DNA of 64,000 bases from Enoplosus armatus (Eukaryota > Chordata > Actinopteri > Centrarchiformes > Enoplosidae). Under the pieces are notes generated by a model, which made no database searches, was not told where the DNA came from, and saw nothing but the letters and a program-made list of their open reading frames with translations. Location: contig NC_092183.1 in assembly GCF_043641665.1 (NCBI RefSeq), positions 17,529,501-17,593,500 on the forward strand, written 5' to 3'. Below are positions 1 to 48,977 of the stretch, piece after piece (the first letter of the stretch is position 1; every line of letters starts with the position of its first letter). The translations under genes were made by a program, and so were the position numbers.

Positions 1-729
1 TTAAACATACACGTGTATGAACAGATGAACAGCTCTCTCTCTCTATCTCACAAACAAATTCATAATTTCATCATAAGCTTCGTCACTAAATGTATTCCTA
101 TGGTTATGGTTGAATTCTGTAACATTTATAGAATAACAAAACAAATTCACAAGTCCCATTACTGGGAGGTTAAAATGGACAAATGTGTCTGCGAAGGTGA
201 GAAAGAGTGAGAGAAGAAAGGTAAGAGAAAGGATAGTTTATTGAAGGTTGATGGGTATTTCTGGACGAATGGAAGGAACAGGAAGAGACAAGGAGGCAAA
301 GTGTTGGATTTATCCCTCTAGCGATAGCCTACACCTGGCATTTAAAGGCTAGTCTTTGGACAATCACAGGGCTGGTTACAGTATGTATGTTTTATTCTGA
401 AGGCAAAAAACAGGTGTCCATCTGCATAACCAGTCTGAATGGGCGTAAGTGTGGGAGGTGTAACATGATGATAGGAAGCCACTAAAGGCTGGCTTTGTGG
501 CTGAGATTGTGCAAGAAAATCTATTATCCCTTATCTCATATGGGAGATGCATTCAAAGTTTTTATGCTCCCACTCTTCTTTGTACTTGCTTTCTTGGTTT
601 TACATGTTTAGTGGACATATTAACTTTTCTCTGTTGCTAGAAGCTAAACATTAGTCCTATTCTTAATATATTTTTCTATACTTGAATAGATTAAATAAAC
701 GTTTCTATTACTCAACACTCTCTCCTTAC
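1..729 (-). other. adgrv1: ADGRV1 intron, open at the window edge
   Basis: This is the start of the intron that follows coding exon 57. A canonical donor (gtaagg) begins at 729. I see no further ADGRV1 exon, no other gene and no strong repeat here. Confidence 0.7.
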
Positions 730-36134
<35,405 letters not shown>

Positions 36135-37735
36135 TCCTACAAAAAGAAGGAAGCATATGGAGGAAATATTAAAAAATATGCAGGAAAAATAGACATAATG
36201 CATATATTGAAATAAATCAGAGGCCAATATGGCTATATTTGGATAAGTTTTACAAACTAAGAGAGTTACAGGAAAAACATTTCAGTTCATTCAAAACACA
36301 AATAAATTCACTCCAGATTTAGTGTTTTAGAGATCTGTTCTTATACTCTATAACACTGCACAAATGACTCTGAGTCGAAAATGTATATGAACACCTACTT
36401 ATCACCACTAAGAAAAGCGCTTCACATTGCAGAAAAAAACTCACAAGGTCGAAATCTTAATTTAGAAACTTTTGTGATACAGCATTAAGAGTAAAGATGT
36501 AAGATGTAGAAAATTCAAAGTAAAAAAACAGAGACGTGGATGACAGGGGAGCTTCCCAGACCAGATTTACAAAGATTAAGAAACAACTCTTATCACAAAC
36601 GCTGTCTACAATGAGTAAAATATTCACTTTATGCGGTGGGGATTATGGTGGGGAATTTATTTCCAATTTCATGAATAACTTATCTTATATCTTACTAATC
36701 TTATATTCTCTGTACTAATGAATGCTGATATTAGAAAATATACAGACAGTATAGATTAAAACTAATGTGATTTACAAGCAGTCTCGAGCGGCCAGATGTT
36801 CAAAAGGCCTGACTTTTGAAAATGTGCAGCCAGGCTGACTGGCAGGCTTGCTGGTCATTGTGGTGCAAATGATTCATAACATTATTCCATAATTCTAACG
36901 GCTGTTGTCCTCATGTTGTCATAACTGTTAAAGTAGTTGTTGTTGAGTTTATTCCTCTTGACCGCATGAATTTAATGTCATGCCAGAATAAATGTGATCA
37001 CTCAAGGCAGCTTCAGTAATTCAGCATGAAGCTTCAGACAGCGTCCCGTACAATTCTACGCTGCCAACACTCTCTTCTCTCTCTCTAATGATCTTTTCTG
37101 CTCTCCTGCTTCCTCCAATCATCCTCACTTCTCAGTTTGTCTCTTCTACACCCCTCTGCCCTCCACTTCTCTTCTCCTCTCCTCTTGTCTCGTCTCCTCA
37201 TCTGTCCTCTCCTGCTCAGCTCTCTCACCCAGAATAATCCTTAAGCTGGATGGAGCCACTCAGACAGTTGTCATGGTTAACACAACAAAACAACACAGCA
37301 TGACAAGCGGGGTGGAGCCAGCTTAAAGCTAAATTGCGGCCACTCTGTCCTGTCTTTCCCCTCTCTGCTGCCTTTTACCCATCCCATTCATAATCTGCAC
37401 CACACGGCCGTGCCAACAGTATGAACACGTAAGGTCTTTTAAAAAAATATTTGCTCTTAATTACAAGGTTGAAAAAGAACATCAGCAGCTACGGTTGATG
37501 AAGTCATGCTGTTTGGTTCTTTTTTCATAAGCAGAAATCGTTTAGGAAAGTTGGACATTAAAAATATCCCATTTTTCATATGTTCCATTACTGTTATATC
37601 AATCTGAGCTATTCTCAGTATTGGCGGGTGTTTAAATAGCAACCATCCATCAATCAGCTTGTCAGCTTAGAGAGGAGAATAAGACACACCAGAAGTTGTT
37701 GGTTGACAGATACAGTCAGAATGAATTGATGCAGA

Positions 37736-37829
37736 TGTGTGTGTGTGTGTGTGTGACAGGGAGAGAGAGCATGTGTGTGAGAGTTGTTTGGAGTTGATGC
37801 CAAGGGGCATGTGCGTGTGTGTGTGTGTG
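37736..37829. repeat. Two (GT)n runs in ADGRV1 intron 1
   Basis: GT runs at about 37736-37754 and 37815-37829 with a purine-rich spacer. Confidence 0.8.
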
Positions 37830-38804
37830 CATGTGCCACACACATGCCAGCAGTGGAGAGATTGCTGGGAAATCCATCAAAAAAGGATTTAAAGCTGGTG
37901 GGTAGCAGAGCTGGACAGTGGGGAACAAAGGGTGAGGCTAAGGGGGAAGAGAGGTGAGTGTGTCGCTGGACAAAGAGGGCCCGGGGCTGAATAAATCCTG
38001 TTACTCGCCCTGCTCTCTTTCCTGGGGTTGGGAACTTGTTGCACCACTGACCGAGAGCTTGAAAGAGAAGTTATAAACCCTCTCTCTTGCACAATCTCAC
38101 TGGAACTGCCTTACACAGTCTACACTAGTCTTGGCTACACTCTCATGGGTAATAGTGCACCTGAGGGTGTGTGCAATTTTAAAATCTTCTGGACACCTGC
38201 GAGTGTATATCCACTTGCCTGCCCAATTGAGTTACTGTATATTGGACGATTAAGGCACCAAATGTCTGTTTTGGTCATAGTAGTACATCTTACCATATAG
38301 AATAAAACATTTTTTATTTCATCTCTATGCCATGTCTACTTTCGGTTTTCAGAAGAAAAGGTCTGAGTTCCCAAACTCTATTTCTTCAGTAAATCTTTGT
38401 GCCTCAAAACCTCCCTTCCAAACTTCCAAATGATTGCCTAACATCACTTAGACCACAATCTTTTAGATGGATGGTAGGAAGCATCCAACCCTCTAACCTC
38501 CTAACCTCCTACTCCAAAACAAAGGGGTGGTCCCTTTCGCATCCACTGAGCCAGATGCCGCACTTCCTTCAAAGGGCTTTGCACAAAGCAGATGCTGTGT
38601 GGATGGCACAGGTCTGTTTTATAAGTGGCAGGGCAGTTTTTTGTGCTGACATCATGCGTTGTGCCAACCCTGACCCCGGGGGCTACAGGGGGACCAATGG
38701 ATCTGTCTGTCACAACAAAAGGCGACATGGAGTGCCTGGCGCAGACCTCTGACATTGATAAGGCTGGGAGTCAGAGTCAGGCGGAGACACAGTTGCATGC
38801 ATGT

Positions 38805-38805
<1 letters not shown>

Positions 38806-38838
<33 letters not shown>
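38806..38838. repeat. (CA)n microsatellite
   Basis: CA dinucleotide run in ADGRV1 intron 1. Confidence 0.9.
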
Positions 38839-38844
<6 letters not shown>

Positions 38845-39965
38845 ATACATGGATGCATTTGCCAGAGCTGGCACAGTCGGCATATGCATCCAAAATGCAA
38901 GGTCTCAATGCTCAGATAGACAGCTGGGTGACAGGCCAGGACACTGGAGAGCTCCGAGATGCATGAAAACACACTGCCCATCACAAATATCCTGGGCCGA
39001 AGGAATAGAAAATGATGGCTGGGGCCAGGACTCAGGGGCCTGGCGCTCTAACAAGCCACAGACAACACCACAACTAAAGAGACTTCACATTCTGAACATC
39101 CAAAATTGCTTTTATTGACTTATTCTGACCTCAGTCAGCTGATTTTCCTTTTATATTGCATTACTTTATTTCCTGGAACACACACAGTGTTCAATAAATA
39201 TGTATTACCCACTATATATAGTACTAGCTAAATATGTGATGCGCATCATTGTCATGTACTCTTTAATAAGTCATCAAGCTCGAATGAAAATGAATGTTTG
39301 GCCTGGAACAATCCTGAATCATTCTTCACATACAATATGTACAAATTGTTATGGCTGTTATTTAAATCTGATTATTATCTCGTTAAGCCTTGACCTTGAA
39401 CCTGCTTTCACCACAACCATTTTTGTCCAGGACACAATACTTCCAGCTAACTTCTTTCTTCTTTTCAATATGCAGAGTCATTGAGAATTATGGTCCTCTT
39501 GCACAAGTGGGCTTTGTCCTTGCCAGGAAAGTTTCTTTGGGCATTGAGCTACTACATAAGTCCACTCGTTTTACCAGTTAAGCTCAGATCAAAGCTAAAG
39601 GGAACAATGCATAGGCACACAAATGAAAATGTAAATCTACTATGTAAAAAACACACATATATACTATATGTAGAGTATCCCTTCAGTATCCACTTGCACT
39701 ACTCTCTATCTTCTTATCTTCCTTTGACATCTTATCACGCTTTCTTGGAGACAAACTACTTTTCCTGTATCTCTGTGATGGATAGCTCCTCACCAGGGAG
39801 CATTCTCTGCAGGCTCAAACGTGATAAGCACCATGACCACTCACAGTGATAACATCCGAGCTGATCAGTGGTGGTTTGACCCCATCACATGTCAGTCCTT
39901 CTTAAAGCAGCCTACCGGTGTTAGGAGCCTGATTCCCGAAAACTATTACATTGGATCCCTTGCAG

Positions 39966-40014
<49 letters not shown>
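39966..40014. repeat. (CA)n microsatellite, longest in the window
   Basis: About 49 bp of uninterrupted CA dinucleotides in ADGRV1 intron 1. Confidence 0.95.
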
Positions 40015-40017
<3 letters not shown>

Positions 40018-40498
40018 GTTCACTGATCTATTGGATATCCCTGTCAGAGGTGCTGAGGAGGTGTCTGGTTGCAGGGCTGCTCCTGGGGTCAGTGCTCGGT
40101 GCTGATGCCTCTAGGGTTTCTCCTGACGGTGGCCTCTGTGTTGTAACCTTTAGCATCAATTATTCACTGCAAGCCTAAGACTTCACAGTCAGAGGATGGT
40201 AGTTCACTGTATTCACTGTATAGAACGTGCCGCCTGCGGTCAGTCAGGTGATCGGACTGTTGACACAAGTATACGTAATCACACACGTGCTGTCACAGGC
40301 TGTCATGTTTGACAGTGAGTCACTTAAATTGCTCCCTGTTAACTAAAAAATACACCTCTGTTCTTTGTCCCATTAAATATAGAATCTATCATCCCTTTTT
40401 GCCGCTTTAGCTCTTTAGGAGACGCTTCTCGAGGTAAAGTATCAGCCTCTATAATCACAGTCAAGGTCTTTGCCTTTCCTCCAATTATTTTACTGAGA

Positions 40499-40501
<3 letters not shown>

Positions 40502-40535
<34 letters not shown>
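40502..40535. repeat. (TA)n microsatellite
   Basis: Perfect TA run of about 34 bp in ADGRV1 intron 1. Confidence 0.95.
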
Positions 40536-43500
40536 GTTTTTTAAAAGAGGAAAGCAATACTCTTTCTTCCCATTTAGTAGAGAGTGTGTGGGATAATAGT
40601 CTCTAGAGTTTTAATCAAGGGCTTTCCCATGAGGCATCCCTGCCCTGAGGCTTCCCTGCTCCTGAGACGCCCTTAGTGAAGAGGTTGTGGTTAAATCTGG
40701 CAGTTAGTCACACACATACACACACAGACAGAAAGTGATCTCCAGTTGTCTGACACTGGGAGGCCTGCAGTGGGATCTCATTCATCAATCTTACAGCTCT
40801 GGTCGGTGATCTGGAGTCAGTCTGGCCACAAAAAGAAACTGCTCTGTCATTAAGATCAACTAATATAACAGTGTTCCTGGAACGAATGTTTGTGTGCCTC
40901 CTCGGGACAAAGTCACACTAAAAGCCGACCACGCAAACAGACAGTATGACTGATACTGACTGAGATAAACAGATAAGTAAACAGCAAAACACACACACAC
41001 ACAGATGGTGTGGTAGGCAGAAAGGCATGCAGAAAGAGGTGATAATAAGCCTTCACGTATATCAATCTGTATTTATGTATAATGTAAGAGATGACTGCTA
41101 AGCCAATTCTTTTGGGGATATAAACATTGGAAAATGGAAGTACCTTGTGGTCGGAGGTCAGACTAAATATGAAAAATGCCTGATTTGAGCAGGCAGGGGC
41201 AGAATTAACTCAAAATATAAAAGGTTTTATTAAAGCCAAAACTAAATAGAACAAATCTAATAAAATAAAACCTAATAATCATGCTAATGTGTCATTTAAT
41301 GCATATAAACAAAACGTTTCTCTTTTCATGGAAAGACTGCTGTATTAGTTCAGTTCATATTTATAAGTCTCAGACTATGTGTTTGGCCCAAACCCATGGT
41401 GCCTCCTCTGCTCTGTTTATTGGATTGTTTTCTGTTTGAGCTGCACTCCACACTAAGCGATGCCACCACCCCAGTGTGTGTCGGGCCCTACCTCAGAAAC
41501 CACCCACCGTCCGTTCTCAGCCCGGCGTAGCCGCGGCTGCCATACCCGGTCAACTCACAAGCCCCATAATTGCACTTCACATGTAGTTTCTCCCTCTGGT
41601 ATTTTTAGATCGGCGAATGTTCTCGCCATACGGGGAAGTTGGGGAAAAGAAATTAAGAAACTTAATAAGCGAGTAGAGCTAAAACATACATCATTAAATC
41701 TGACAAAAACTCTGTGTTACTCACTGGACTTATTTTGGAGAGCTCTACCCAAAAACAGAATTCTATTTATTTTGAGGAGAAAAACAGAAAACCTACCATT
41801 AGTCCAACAAGAAGGGGGTGAAAGATTTTGGAGAAAGGGGGATGGCGGTGGGCTGAGTTGCAGCCAAATTATGCCATTCCACATAAGGGGAAGGAGAAAA
41901 CACTTGAATGAATACCTCTCTAAAGAACAAAAATGCGCGAGGTCAGCCTCCCAGCTATTGTCAGGCAATACTTTTCAACCAGGCATTCCTCCTTCAGGGG
42001 CAAGAGGCTGCCAATCAAGTGTGCATTTTACTGTGAAAAAAGAAACAGAAAGAGAGTTTTCCTGAGGTATTGTCCACACAGCCCTGGTCGGCTGCTCTTA
42101 AGATGAGCCAATGGCATCTCACATCTCTAACTAAAAACAAGAGTTTTTTCTTCTTCTTAGGAAACAGTGGTAAGGAAGGAAAAAAAGGAAAGCGGTTCCA
42201 ATTGAGTAGGAACCAGTGCGTGAGCAATTTAGAGCGTTTTCCAGTTTGAGCATTGGCTGACTGATTAGCCTGTATGACACGCAGTGATGGAGGCAGACAG
42301 AAAAGCACTTTCAGGGGATTAAACAATGTTGTGCTCTCCACAGCCTCGCAGACCAAAGGGCCAAATTAGAAAGGGTATTACTTCATTGCATGTAACCGGC
42401 TGGGCCTGGATGAAATGCTAATTGCATTTCAAAAGAGTTCCCAAAACAGAGAGGCAACCCAGAACGGGGGTGTATTTTCATTGGAGAAGAAGCGGGACTT
42501 TACGATTCACTGACCAGCACACAATTTTAAGGAGCAGGCTTTTGTTCGCACATGCTCCTTTCTGTGATTTCGTGCGCATTTCTAAAATTGCCACAGTTCT
42601 CTATTCTTTTGTTTCTCCCACTTTTTGGCATGCTAGCCTCCTCTCAAGCAGAATCCAAACCATCCTATTCAGACTCCCTCCTTTTCTCTCGTCTCTACTC
42701 TATCACTCCTGAACAAGGACAGCACACACATCCTCGGTACAGTAGGTGTGGGAGAGCCCCTCTTTCAGGCTTTTGCAGCATTGGAAAACTACGGGCCAGA
42801 TGGCACAGTTTGAGGAGGAAGCAAATCCCTGAACAAGTGTGGTCAACAGATCCTGATTATCATACAGTAAAATAATAGGAACTGTGCTGCTCATTGCTTT
42901 CATCTAACTTGTCATCGAGCTTCAGAACCAGTCATTCACAGAACTGTTTGCTATGTAACTGTGAATGTGAGAGGGTGCACTTTGTACACATTGTAAGTGA
43001 ACACGACACACACGTGTAAATACCTCACACCAATTTAAAAGTGTTATCTTGCATTGAATAACATCTAACACATTTTTCCTCCGCAGTGCTTCACAGATCA
43101 CACAGTGAAAGACACACCGATGCAGGGTGTGTTTTCTATTTATTATCAAGTGATCCCGATCTCTTGAGATGTTTTACTCACAAAGCTATAATCTATAATG
43201 AAAGGCATCCAGAGAAAGTGGATAAATACATCTTTGTACAACAATAAACACACCCCGCCACCTCTCAGCCACGCTCAGATCAACCACCCCCACCTACTCG
43301 AGGAATTCCTCTGCCATGACCAACTACAGTACAATGAGAGAAGTGAGAGATAACCAGAGAAAGACAAGAAAAGAAAGAAAGAGGGGCTGGTGTAAGGGAC
43401 GGGGCAGATGGGGGGGCGGAGATGAGTGTGTGTGTGGATGTAATAATACAGAATGGGTCATACGCACACACACTGGGGGATGGTGGATAAATAAGGTCGA

Positions 43501-43637
43501 GGGGTAATAGACAGATGTAAGGGCTTCGGAAGATTGATCTACGAGTCTGTGACCTACATCAACAGGTTTATGTTTTAAATAGGCACCCCGACCCTTCTTT
43601 TCTGAAGCTCACTCTTTTTCACTCACAGTCTCTCTCT

Positions 43638-43658
43638 ACACACACACACACACACACA
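43638..43658. repeat. (CA)n microsatellite
   Basis: Short CA dinucleotide run following a CT-rich tract in ADGRV1 intron 1. Confidence 0.85.
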
Positions 43659-46600
43659 AAGACCCTAGTGAGAGGCATTAGTACTAACAAAGAAGGAAGG
43701 GTATAAGGATGGATAGCCATGATGTCAGTCCAGACGATCGCGAAGTGTGACCCACTCAACCTGACCTGTCTAAATTAGGACAGGAAGCAGGGGCCACCAT
43801 GTGATGTGTTCCACGTGGCTCCCCAAAAAACATCTAGGCGAGGTGTAGTATGAGGCGAGGCGAGGGGATTTATGGCCGCACAGAGGGACCCATGTAGGGG
43901 CCCGTACGCTGAAAGAATGGGATCAGTGAAGAGCAACCAAAGAGCGTGTTCATTTATCAAATAAGGCTGTGGAGCAGGTTTATCGCTTAGGGATAATAAG
44001 TCATTCAATGATCAAAAAAAAACACCAAAACATTTGAAATTCCTGTCTTCAACAGTCCTTGAGACTTAATTTAATTTGTACAGAGTCTAGCCAAGCTAAT
44101 GTGAACCAGAGGCCAGAGGAAACAGCCTTCCTAAATGTTCTTTTACGTTTCACTATGTTTTGACATCTGAGAAAAGGATGTTGCTCTGTGTGCTTCCTGC
44201 CCTGATTTATCATGCAGTTTGCAAGTTGAAATGAAACATAGCTGCTTTAGTTTAACTGAATGCAATGACCAATGAATTTGGTGGACATATTACAAAAATA
44301 TTAGAAATGAAATGACTGATTAATTAAAATATTTGTGGTTGACATGCTTTTTCATGTTCGACCCATCAGAGGAACTGGTCGTGCATTATACTCGGCACAG
44401 CAGGTAGGAAAGGCTCTGAGGCTGACCTATCTGAGGCCATCGGCTTTACTCATCACAAGAGGTCAGAGTTCAAGTTTAATACTTGAATGGAGATGCTGAG
44501 CAGCTGTACGAGGGCTCCTTGTCGCCCCTACAGACTGCAAGAAATAACAATTGTGCGTGTGTATGTATGAGAGTGCGATTATGAGAGTTGACAGCGAGGT
44601 CATGGCAGAGGGTTTGCTGCAGCGACCGTACAAGCATCCTCTCACCGGGAACAATATGCGGTTGGTCAGACCCACTAAAGAGACCTCAGGATTGTTGGCC
44701 ATTGCTGAGGGCCCAGCACTTTCCTGTCCCTCTGCTCCAAGGACAACAACTAGTAAAACATGACACCGTCTCCTGTGCGTAAGCATGAACTGTCGAATGA
44801 TTTTTCAAAACAAAGTATTAGAATCCCAGAGAACATTATAAGAGACTTACTTATGATTCAAATTTATCCTTTCAGTAAATCTAAAATCAACTTCATCAGG
44901 GTTTCCAGACATGTTGGCATCAGACCTGATGATCACAGTCAAGTTAAACAACAGGAAGACGTGAATAAACCCTGTCCTATTTGTTGCTAGGGAGCAAACT
45001 GAATTTTCATTAGAACATTTGTATTTTCTTCGTTGATCCTATGACACACTTCTTGTCTCTTCAATGTCTCCCTGTTGAGAGCCTTAATTATACTGTCTGC
45101 CCACAGCAGTGCATTTTTTTCCCCACATTGGCCAAATATTACGTAATCGAGAAGCAATAAACTGAAATGACACCATGCACTGAATGAGATGGCTTCAAAC
45201 TAACATCTGTTTTATAATGATTATCTCTAAATCTCACCATGTACAGCACAGAAAACAATTTAAATGCACAGCCATGGATAACACTTCTATCCAGAAAGCA
45301 CCAAAAACTCTTGCTTGTGCACAAAATTGTTTCTTAATGTCCCAGTTCACCTCTTGGTTCTTTCTTCCTAATTTCTTCATTACATTTACAAATATAAAGC
45401 ATTTTGTACTGTATTTAAAAAGTAAGGAGAACCCCTCAACATCTCAGCTGTGAATGCACAAATGGCTAAGAACCCATTGCTCCAAAAAACGTCTCAGGAA
45501 TTTGGTTTGGTGTTTCAAAAATGTTAACGCCTATGGTTTATACACTCAGATAAGCATTCAGTTAGCTCCCAGTGTTGGCAGGTTTAAGGTATACATCTGT
45601 CTTGCACAACAGGATTATGAATTGTTCTACTGCATGGTACTGCTGAGGGAAATGGTAATTTGAGGGAGAAGTGGGAAAGTAGGTGCAACATTTTATCCTC
45701 TCAAGGTGTGATAATGAAAACCAGACCATAACTAATAAGAGGTGTATAGTGGGTAGGTCTGCTGGTTTTCTCTTCCCACATCATGAAAAATGTAAAGGCA
45801 AAACACTCACTGAGGAGAAGTACAACCCTTTGCATTGTGTTCACTTATAATAACACGTGCTGTATAAATTAACATTGCTCTCCTCAGGCCTGAGTTTTCA
45901 TGTGATCATTTAAGTGGATATGGTAAGATGCAGAATACATGCAAGAAAACAACCAAATAACTTGTGTTTCAGTATAACTGGCAGAGATGGAAGCAACATG
46001 GAACTATACTGTAGATCATGAAAAAGGATCTTGAATATCTGTATAGAGTAGCTATCAAGCCATGCACAGCTTTACAAATGTCCTTCATTCAACAGATAAA
46101 GGCATCCTTTACAACTCTTGCCCCCAACAGTGATCCATGGTGCACAGATCAGCTGAGGCGGGCCCAGCCTGTTGCAGGGCGGTTAAGTGTATGTAGAGCT
46201 GTGCCTTCATCTACTATTTCCCTCTATCCCCACACACTGGGAACGCAAGCCTGCTCATCCCCAGCAAACATCAATCTCGTCCTGTCCGCGATGTGCAACA
46301 CTTCGGCACCTTTCATCAATGAACAGGCTCCGTTTATGGCACTGTCCCCTTTTGTACCGTGCAGCCATTAGAGGGGTGAGACAGAGGGAGAGAGAGGCAG
46401 GCAGTAAAACAGTTTCCGCCCAGTGAATCACATTCAGACCCTCACACAGGCGACTGGGGGCTGACCCCTGCCAGGCGATGACATAAACACTGACAAACAA
46501 AGGACCTGAGCTCTGAGCAAGTGTGGATCTTAGAGGATCCAAATCTACAAAAACACTGTGACCTGTGAGTTTGTGATGATGAAAATAGATATTGTAGGTT

Positions 46601-47767
46601 CGAGGAAATAAAATTGTGAAAATGTCATGGCAAGTTGTGTTGCTTCTTTGCAAACAAAGGAGGAAGACTGTAATTCTTCAGCAATTCAATCATTTCCCCC
46701 TTTTATACAAAGATACATTTCAGAAACAGTAAACAGTGAAGGCTGGTGCTGAGGAAGAGCAGGTGTAAGTGCTGAATGGATTCAGAGGCAGCTCCCTCCC
46801 TTCCTCCCCAGTGAGAAAAAGGATTTAACTCTGCTGAGGCGCCACAGAGGAGGCAACAAAAGAGATTTGCAAGGGACGCACCAAGATGACATCATGTCAA
46901 ATCAATTACAGATAAGGTGGACATATTCAATTATTCAAGGACCGAAAACCCCACCCCATCAACTGGTGTAAACTATGGAGCCTGGACATCGGCGTAAAAT
47001 ACGCAAAGAAGCAGCAGCACAATGAGGCTACAGGCACCACTCGTTGATTTAACAGTAACAGCACATGTGCGCAACTCAAAGTGTGCCAAGATTACTTATG
47101 GCCAGAGTAAGCCTATAGATTAGTCAACGGAGCCTTTATGAGAGGGTCTCCAGCTCACCATGTGTGGCAGTTCCCCCTGAATTGTTGTTTTATTTCAGTG
47201 GGAGAGGGAAAACCCACACAAAGCGCAGTAATCACACTGGAGATCCTGGATGTAACCATGGAAGCGTTTGTCTCCGTCCTCAATGGGCTACCCGGCCATT
47301 CATTTACTGATTGCGCTGAATCAATATTTAGGCTTTTCAATTTTATTAGCTGCTCCGAGGGGGATTTTTGGCACAGCGCAAAAAGAAATTAGCAGTGGCC
47401 AACCACTTTTAATCGTTTTCTTATAGTGTGAAACAATATGTCTGCTTGAGCTGTCTGGCATAATTGATGAGGAGTATCGCTACTCATTTGTTTCCTTTAT
47501 TCTCTGCGTTATTAATCTACCGCTGGCAGTAGTGCCTGGGGTGACCAATCATTACTGACTCACTTACTGAAAAATAAATCGAAGACGTTTGCATTGTCCT
47601 AGAGGCGGTATAACCATGTGTCACAACGCGATATCTTTTACCATGCAAGTCTTTCTTTGAAATGATCCAGCAAAGTTTGGCTGGTCGACACACAGCCGTA
47701 CTATTAGGCCACACTTACAATGACAAACAGAAGCATATGTGAAAAGAGACAAATCATTCCAACTTAC

Positions 47768-48000
47768 CTGACACCTTGCTTGGCCTCGCTGTCCAAGATA
47801 AATGACTATAATATATCTATTGCAGAGGATAACATCGATAAGTGCTCCCAGGGTCTTCAGCTCCGTCTCTTCTCAAACAGCAGCCAATAACTGCATCATT
47901 TTGTATTGTTCAATAAAAACCTACTGAACGCGGGGTTTCCTTCTTCGGCAGCTTTTTGGGGTTCCCGGTGAACAACATGGGATGAAGCGCGTATGTCATC
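47768..48000 (-). promoter_or_regulatory. adgrv1: Probable non-coding first exon and promoter side of ADGRV1
   Basis: A consensus donor on the minus strand (GGTGTCAG/gtaagt) lies at 47767-47766. The upstream minus-strand sequence has only short interrupted reading frames after its ATGs, so the exon would be 5' UTR, spliced about 11.6 kb downstream to the coding exon at 36136. The exon's 5' limit is unknown; CG-richer sequence between about 47930 and 48320 is the likely transcription start region. Divergent LYSMD3 begins about 0.6-1 kb away. Confidence 0.5.
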
Positions 48001-48319
48001 AAACGGGACTGAAAGCCGGGAGAAACAGCAGAGACGGAGCGGTTCCCCGGTGTGTTCAGGACCCTCTCCTCTCTCTACACACAGATCCGGGCTCCTGCAG
48101 CCATGTGAGAGCTACTGCTACTGTACACACACGTCTCCCTGTTCCAACAGAGAGATTAGTTTGCTGCTACTCAGGGACTCCAGCTCGTCCCCCGGTCGCT
48201 GCCTAATGAGACAAGATGTTTTAATCCCATTTGTGTCTCCAGGGTGCTCCGTTTGGTGGTGGACAGCTCCACCCTGCGAACCCAACAGGCATAGAGTCCC
48301 CGCGCAGCTGTCCTCTATT

Positions 48320-48840
48320 CTCCCGTCCGTTGTTGTCACACCACAAAAACTTTGCAAATTTCTGCTTCATCTTAAGTAACTTAAAATCTGACGACATGAT
48401 ATAGCTATCTTAACTTGCCGAAACACAAGCAGTTTTATGTGAAATGTCTCTTGCGTCCTTATCCACATACTATCCACCATGTTGTTGTTTATTTATAAAT
48501 AGGTATAACCCTGAATACGTTCTAAACTAACTGTTATGAGGGGCAGTGCTACGTGTATATACTTTCGAATATACTTTGATACTACTATGTGTCTATTTTA
48601 AAGTGCTAAACTGAATGCTGTAGCTGTGTCCTGTACTAGCTTTAGTTGAGTTTACTCTACTACCCTCCATCTCCATAAACCTTGTAGCTTAGTTTAGGTA
48701 AACGGAAAGAATTTAGCTAATGCGGATATGAAAAGGTGTCCGAATAAAAATAATCCGAAACTAATATTGATCCAATATCTTGGTACTTCAACTGCCAGTT
48801 ATGAGAAAGAGTAGGGATCCTGCAGCTAGACCTTTAGCGC
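48320..48840. other. Intergenic stretch between ADGRV1 and LYSMD3 start regions
   Basis: About 500 bp of AT-rich sequence between the probable divergent first exons. I see no gene or named element in it. Confidence 0.5.
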
Positions 48841-48977
48841 CATCTCGCGATTAAAAGTGAGGGATTTGTTGGAGACGTCAGTGTGAACGCCATTACGTAA
48901 ATATTCTGTTGACGTGGCGTGAGCAGTAGCAATTCAACAGTAGCTAGCAGGTAGCTAGGTAACTAACCAAAGGCAAG
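48840..48977 (+). promoter_or_regulatory. lysmd3: Probable LYSMD3 promoter and first exon with a CRE-like cluster
   Basis: TCTCGCGA (48843-48850), GACGTCA (48874-48880), TTACGTAA (48893-48900) and TGACGTGG (48910-48917) lie within 75 bp. The first matches part of a known TATA-less core promoter motif and the others are CREB/ATF-like sites. A donor (CAAG/gtgaga) at 48978 could end a non-coding first exon that splices to 50375. A second donor (TTCAG/gtaaag) at 49053 is about as good. The transcription start is not determined. Confidence 0.5.

Larger units (their letters stand above)
36137..47767 (-). other. adgrv1: ADGRV1 intron 1, 11.6 kb, no recognised gene
   Basis: I find no convincing coding exon on either strand. 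The longest open frame (plus strand, 41460-42065) has no recognisable domain and biased composition. The intron holds several microsatellites (CA/TG near 37.7, 38.8, 40.0 and 43.6 kb; TA near 40.5 kb). It also has stretches rich in homeodomain/POU-like AT motifs near 42.4 and 47.2-47.4 kb that could be enhancers. Confidence 0.6.

Noticed and set aside
39821..40178. Thr-His repeat open frames near 37.7, 38.8 and 40.0 kb
   Set aside because: Translations of CA/TG dinucleotide runs.
41460..42065. 201-codon open frame on the plus strand in ADGRV1 intron 1
   Set aside because: No recognisable domain, biased composition, no splice or promoter context, and a long overlapping antisense frame; consistent with chance.
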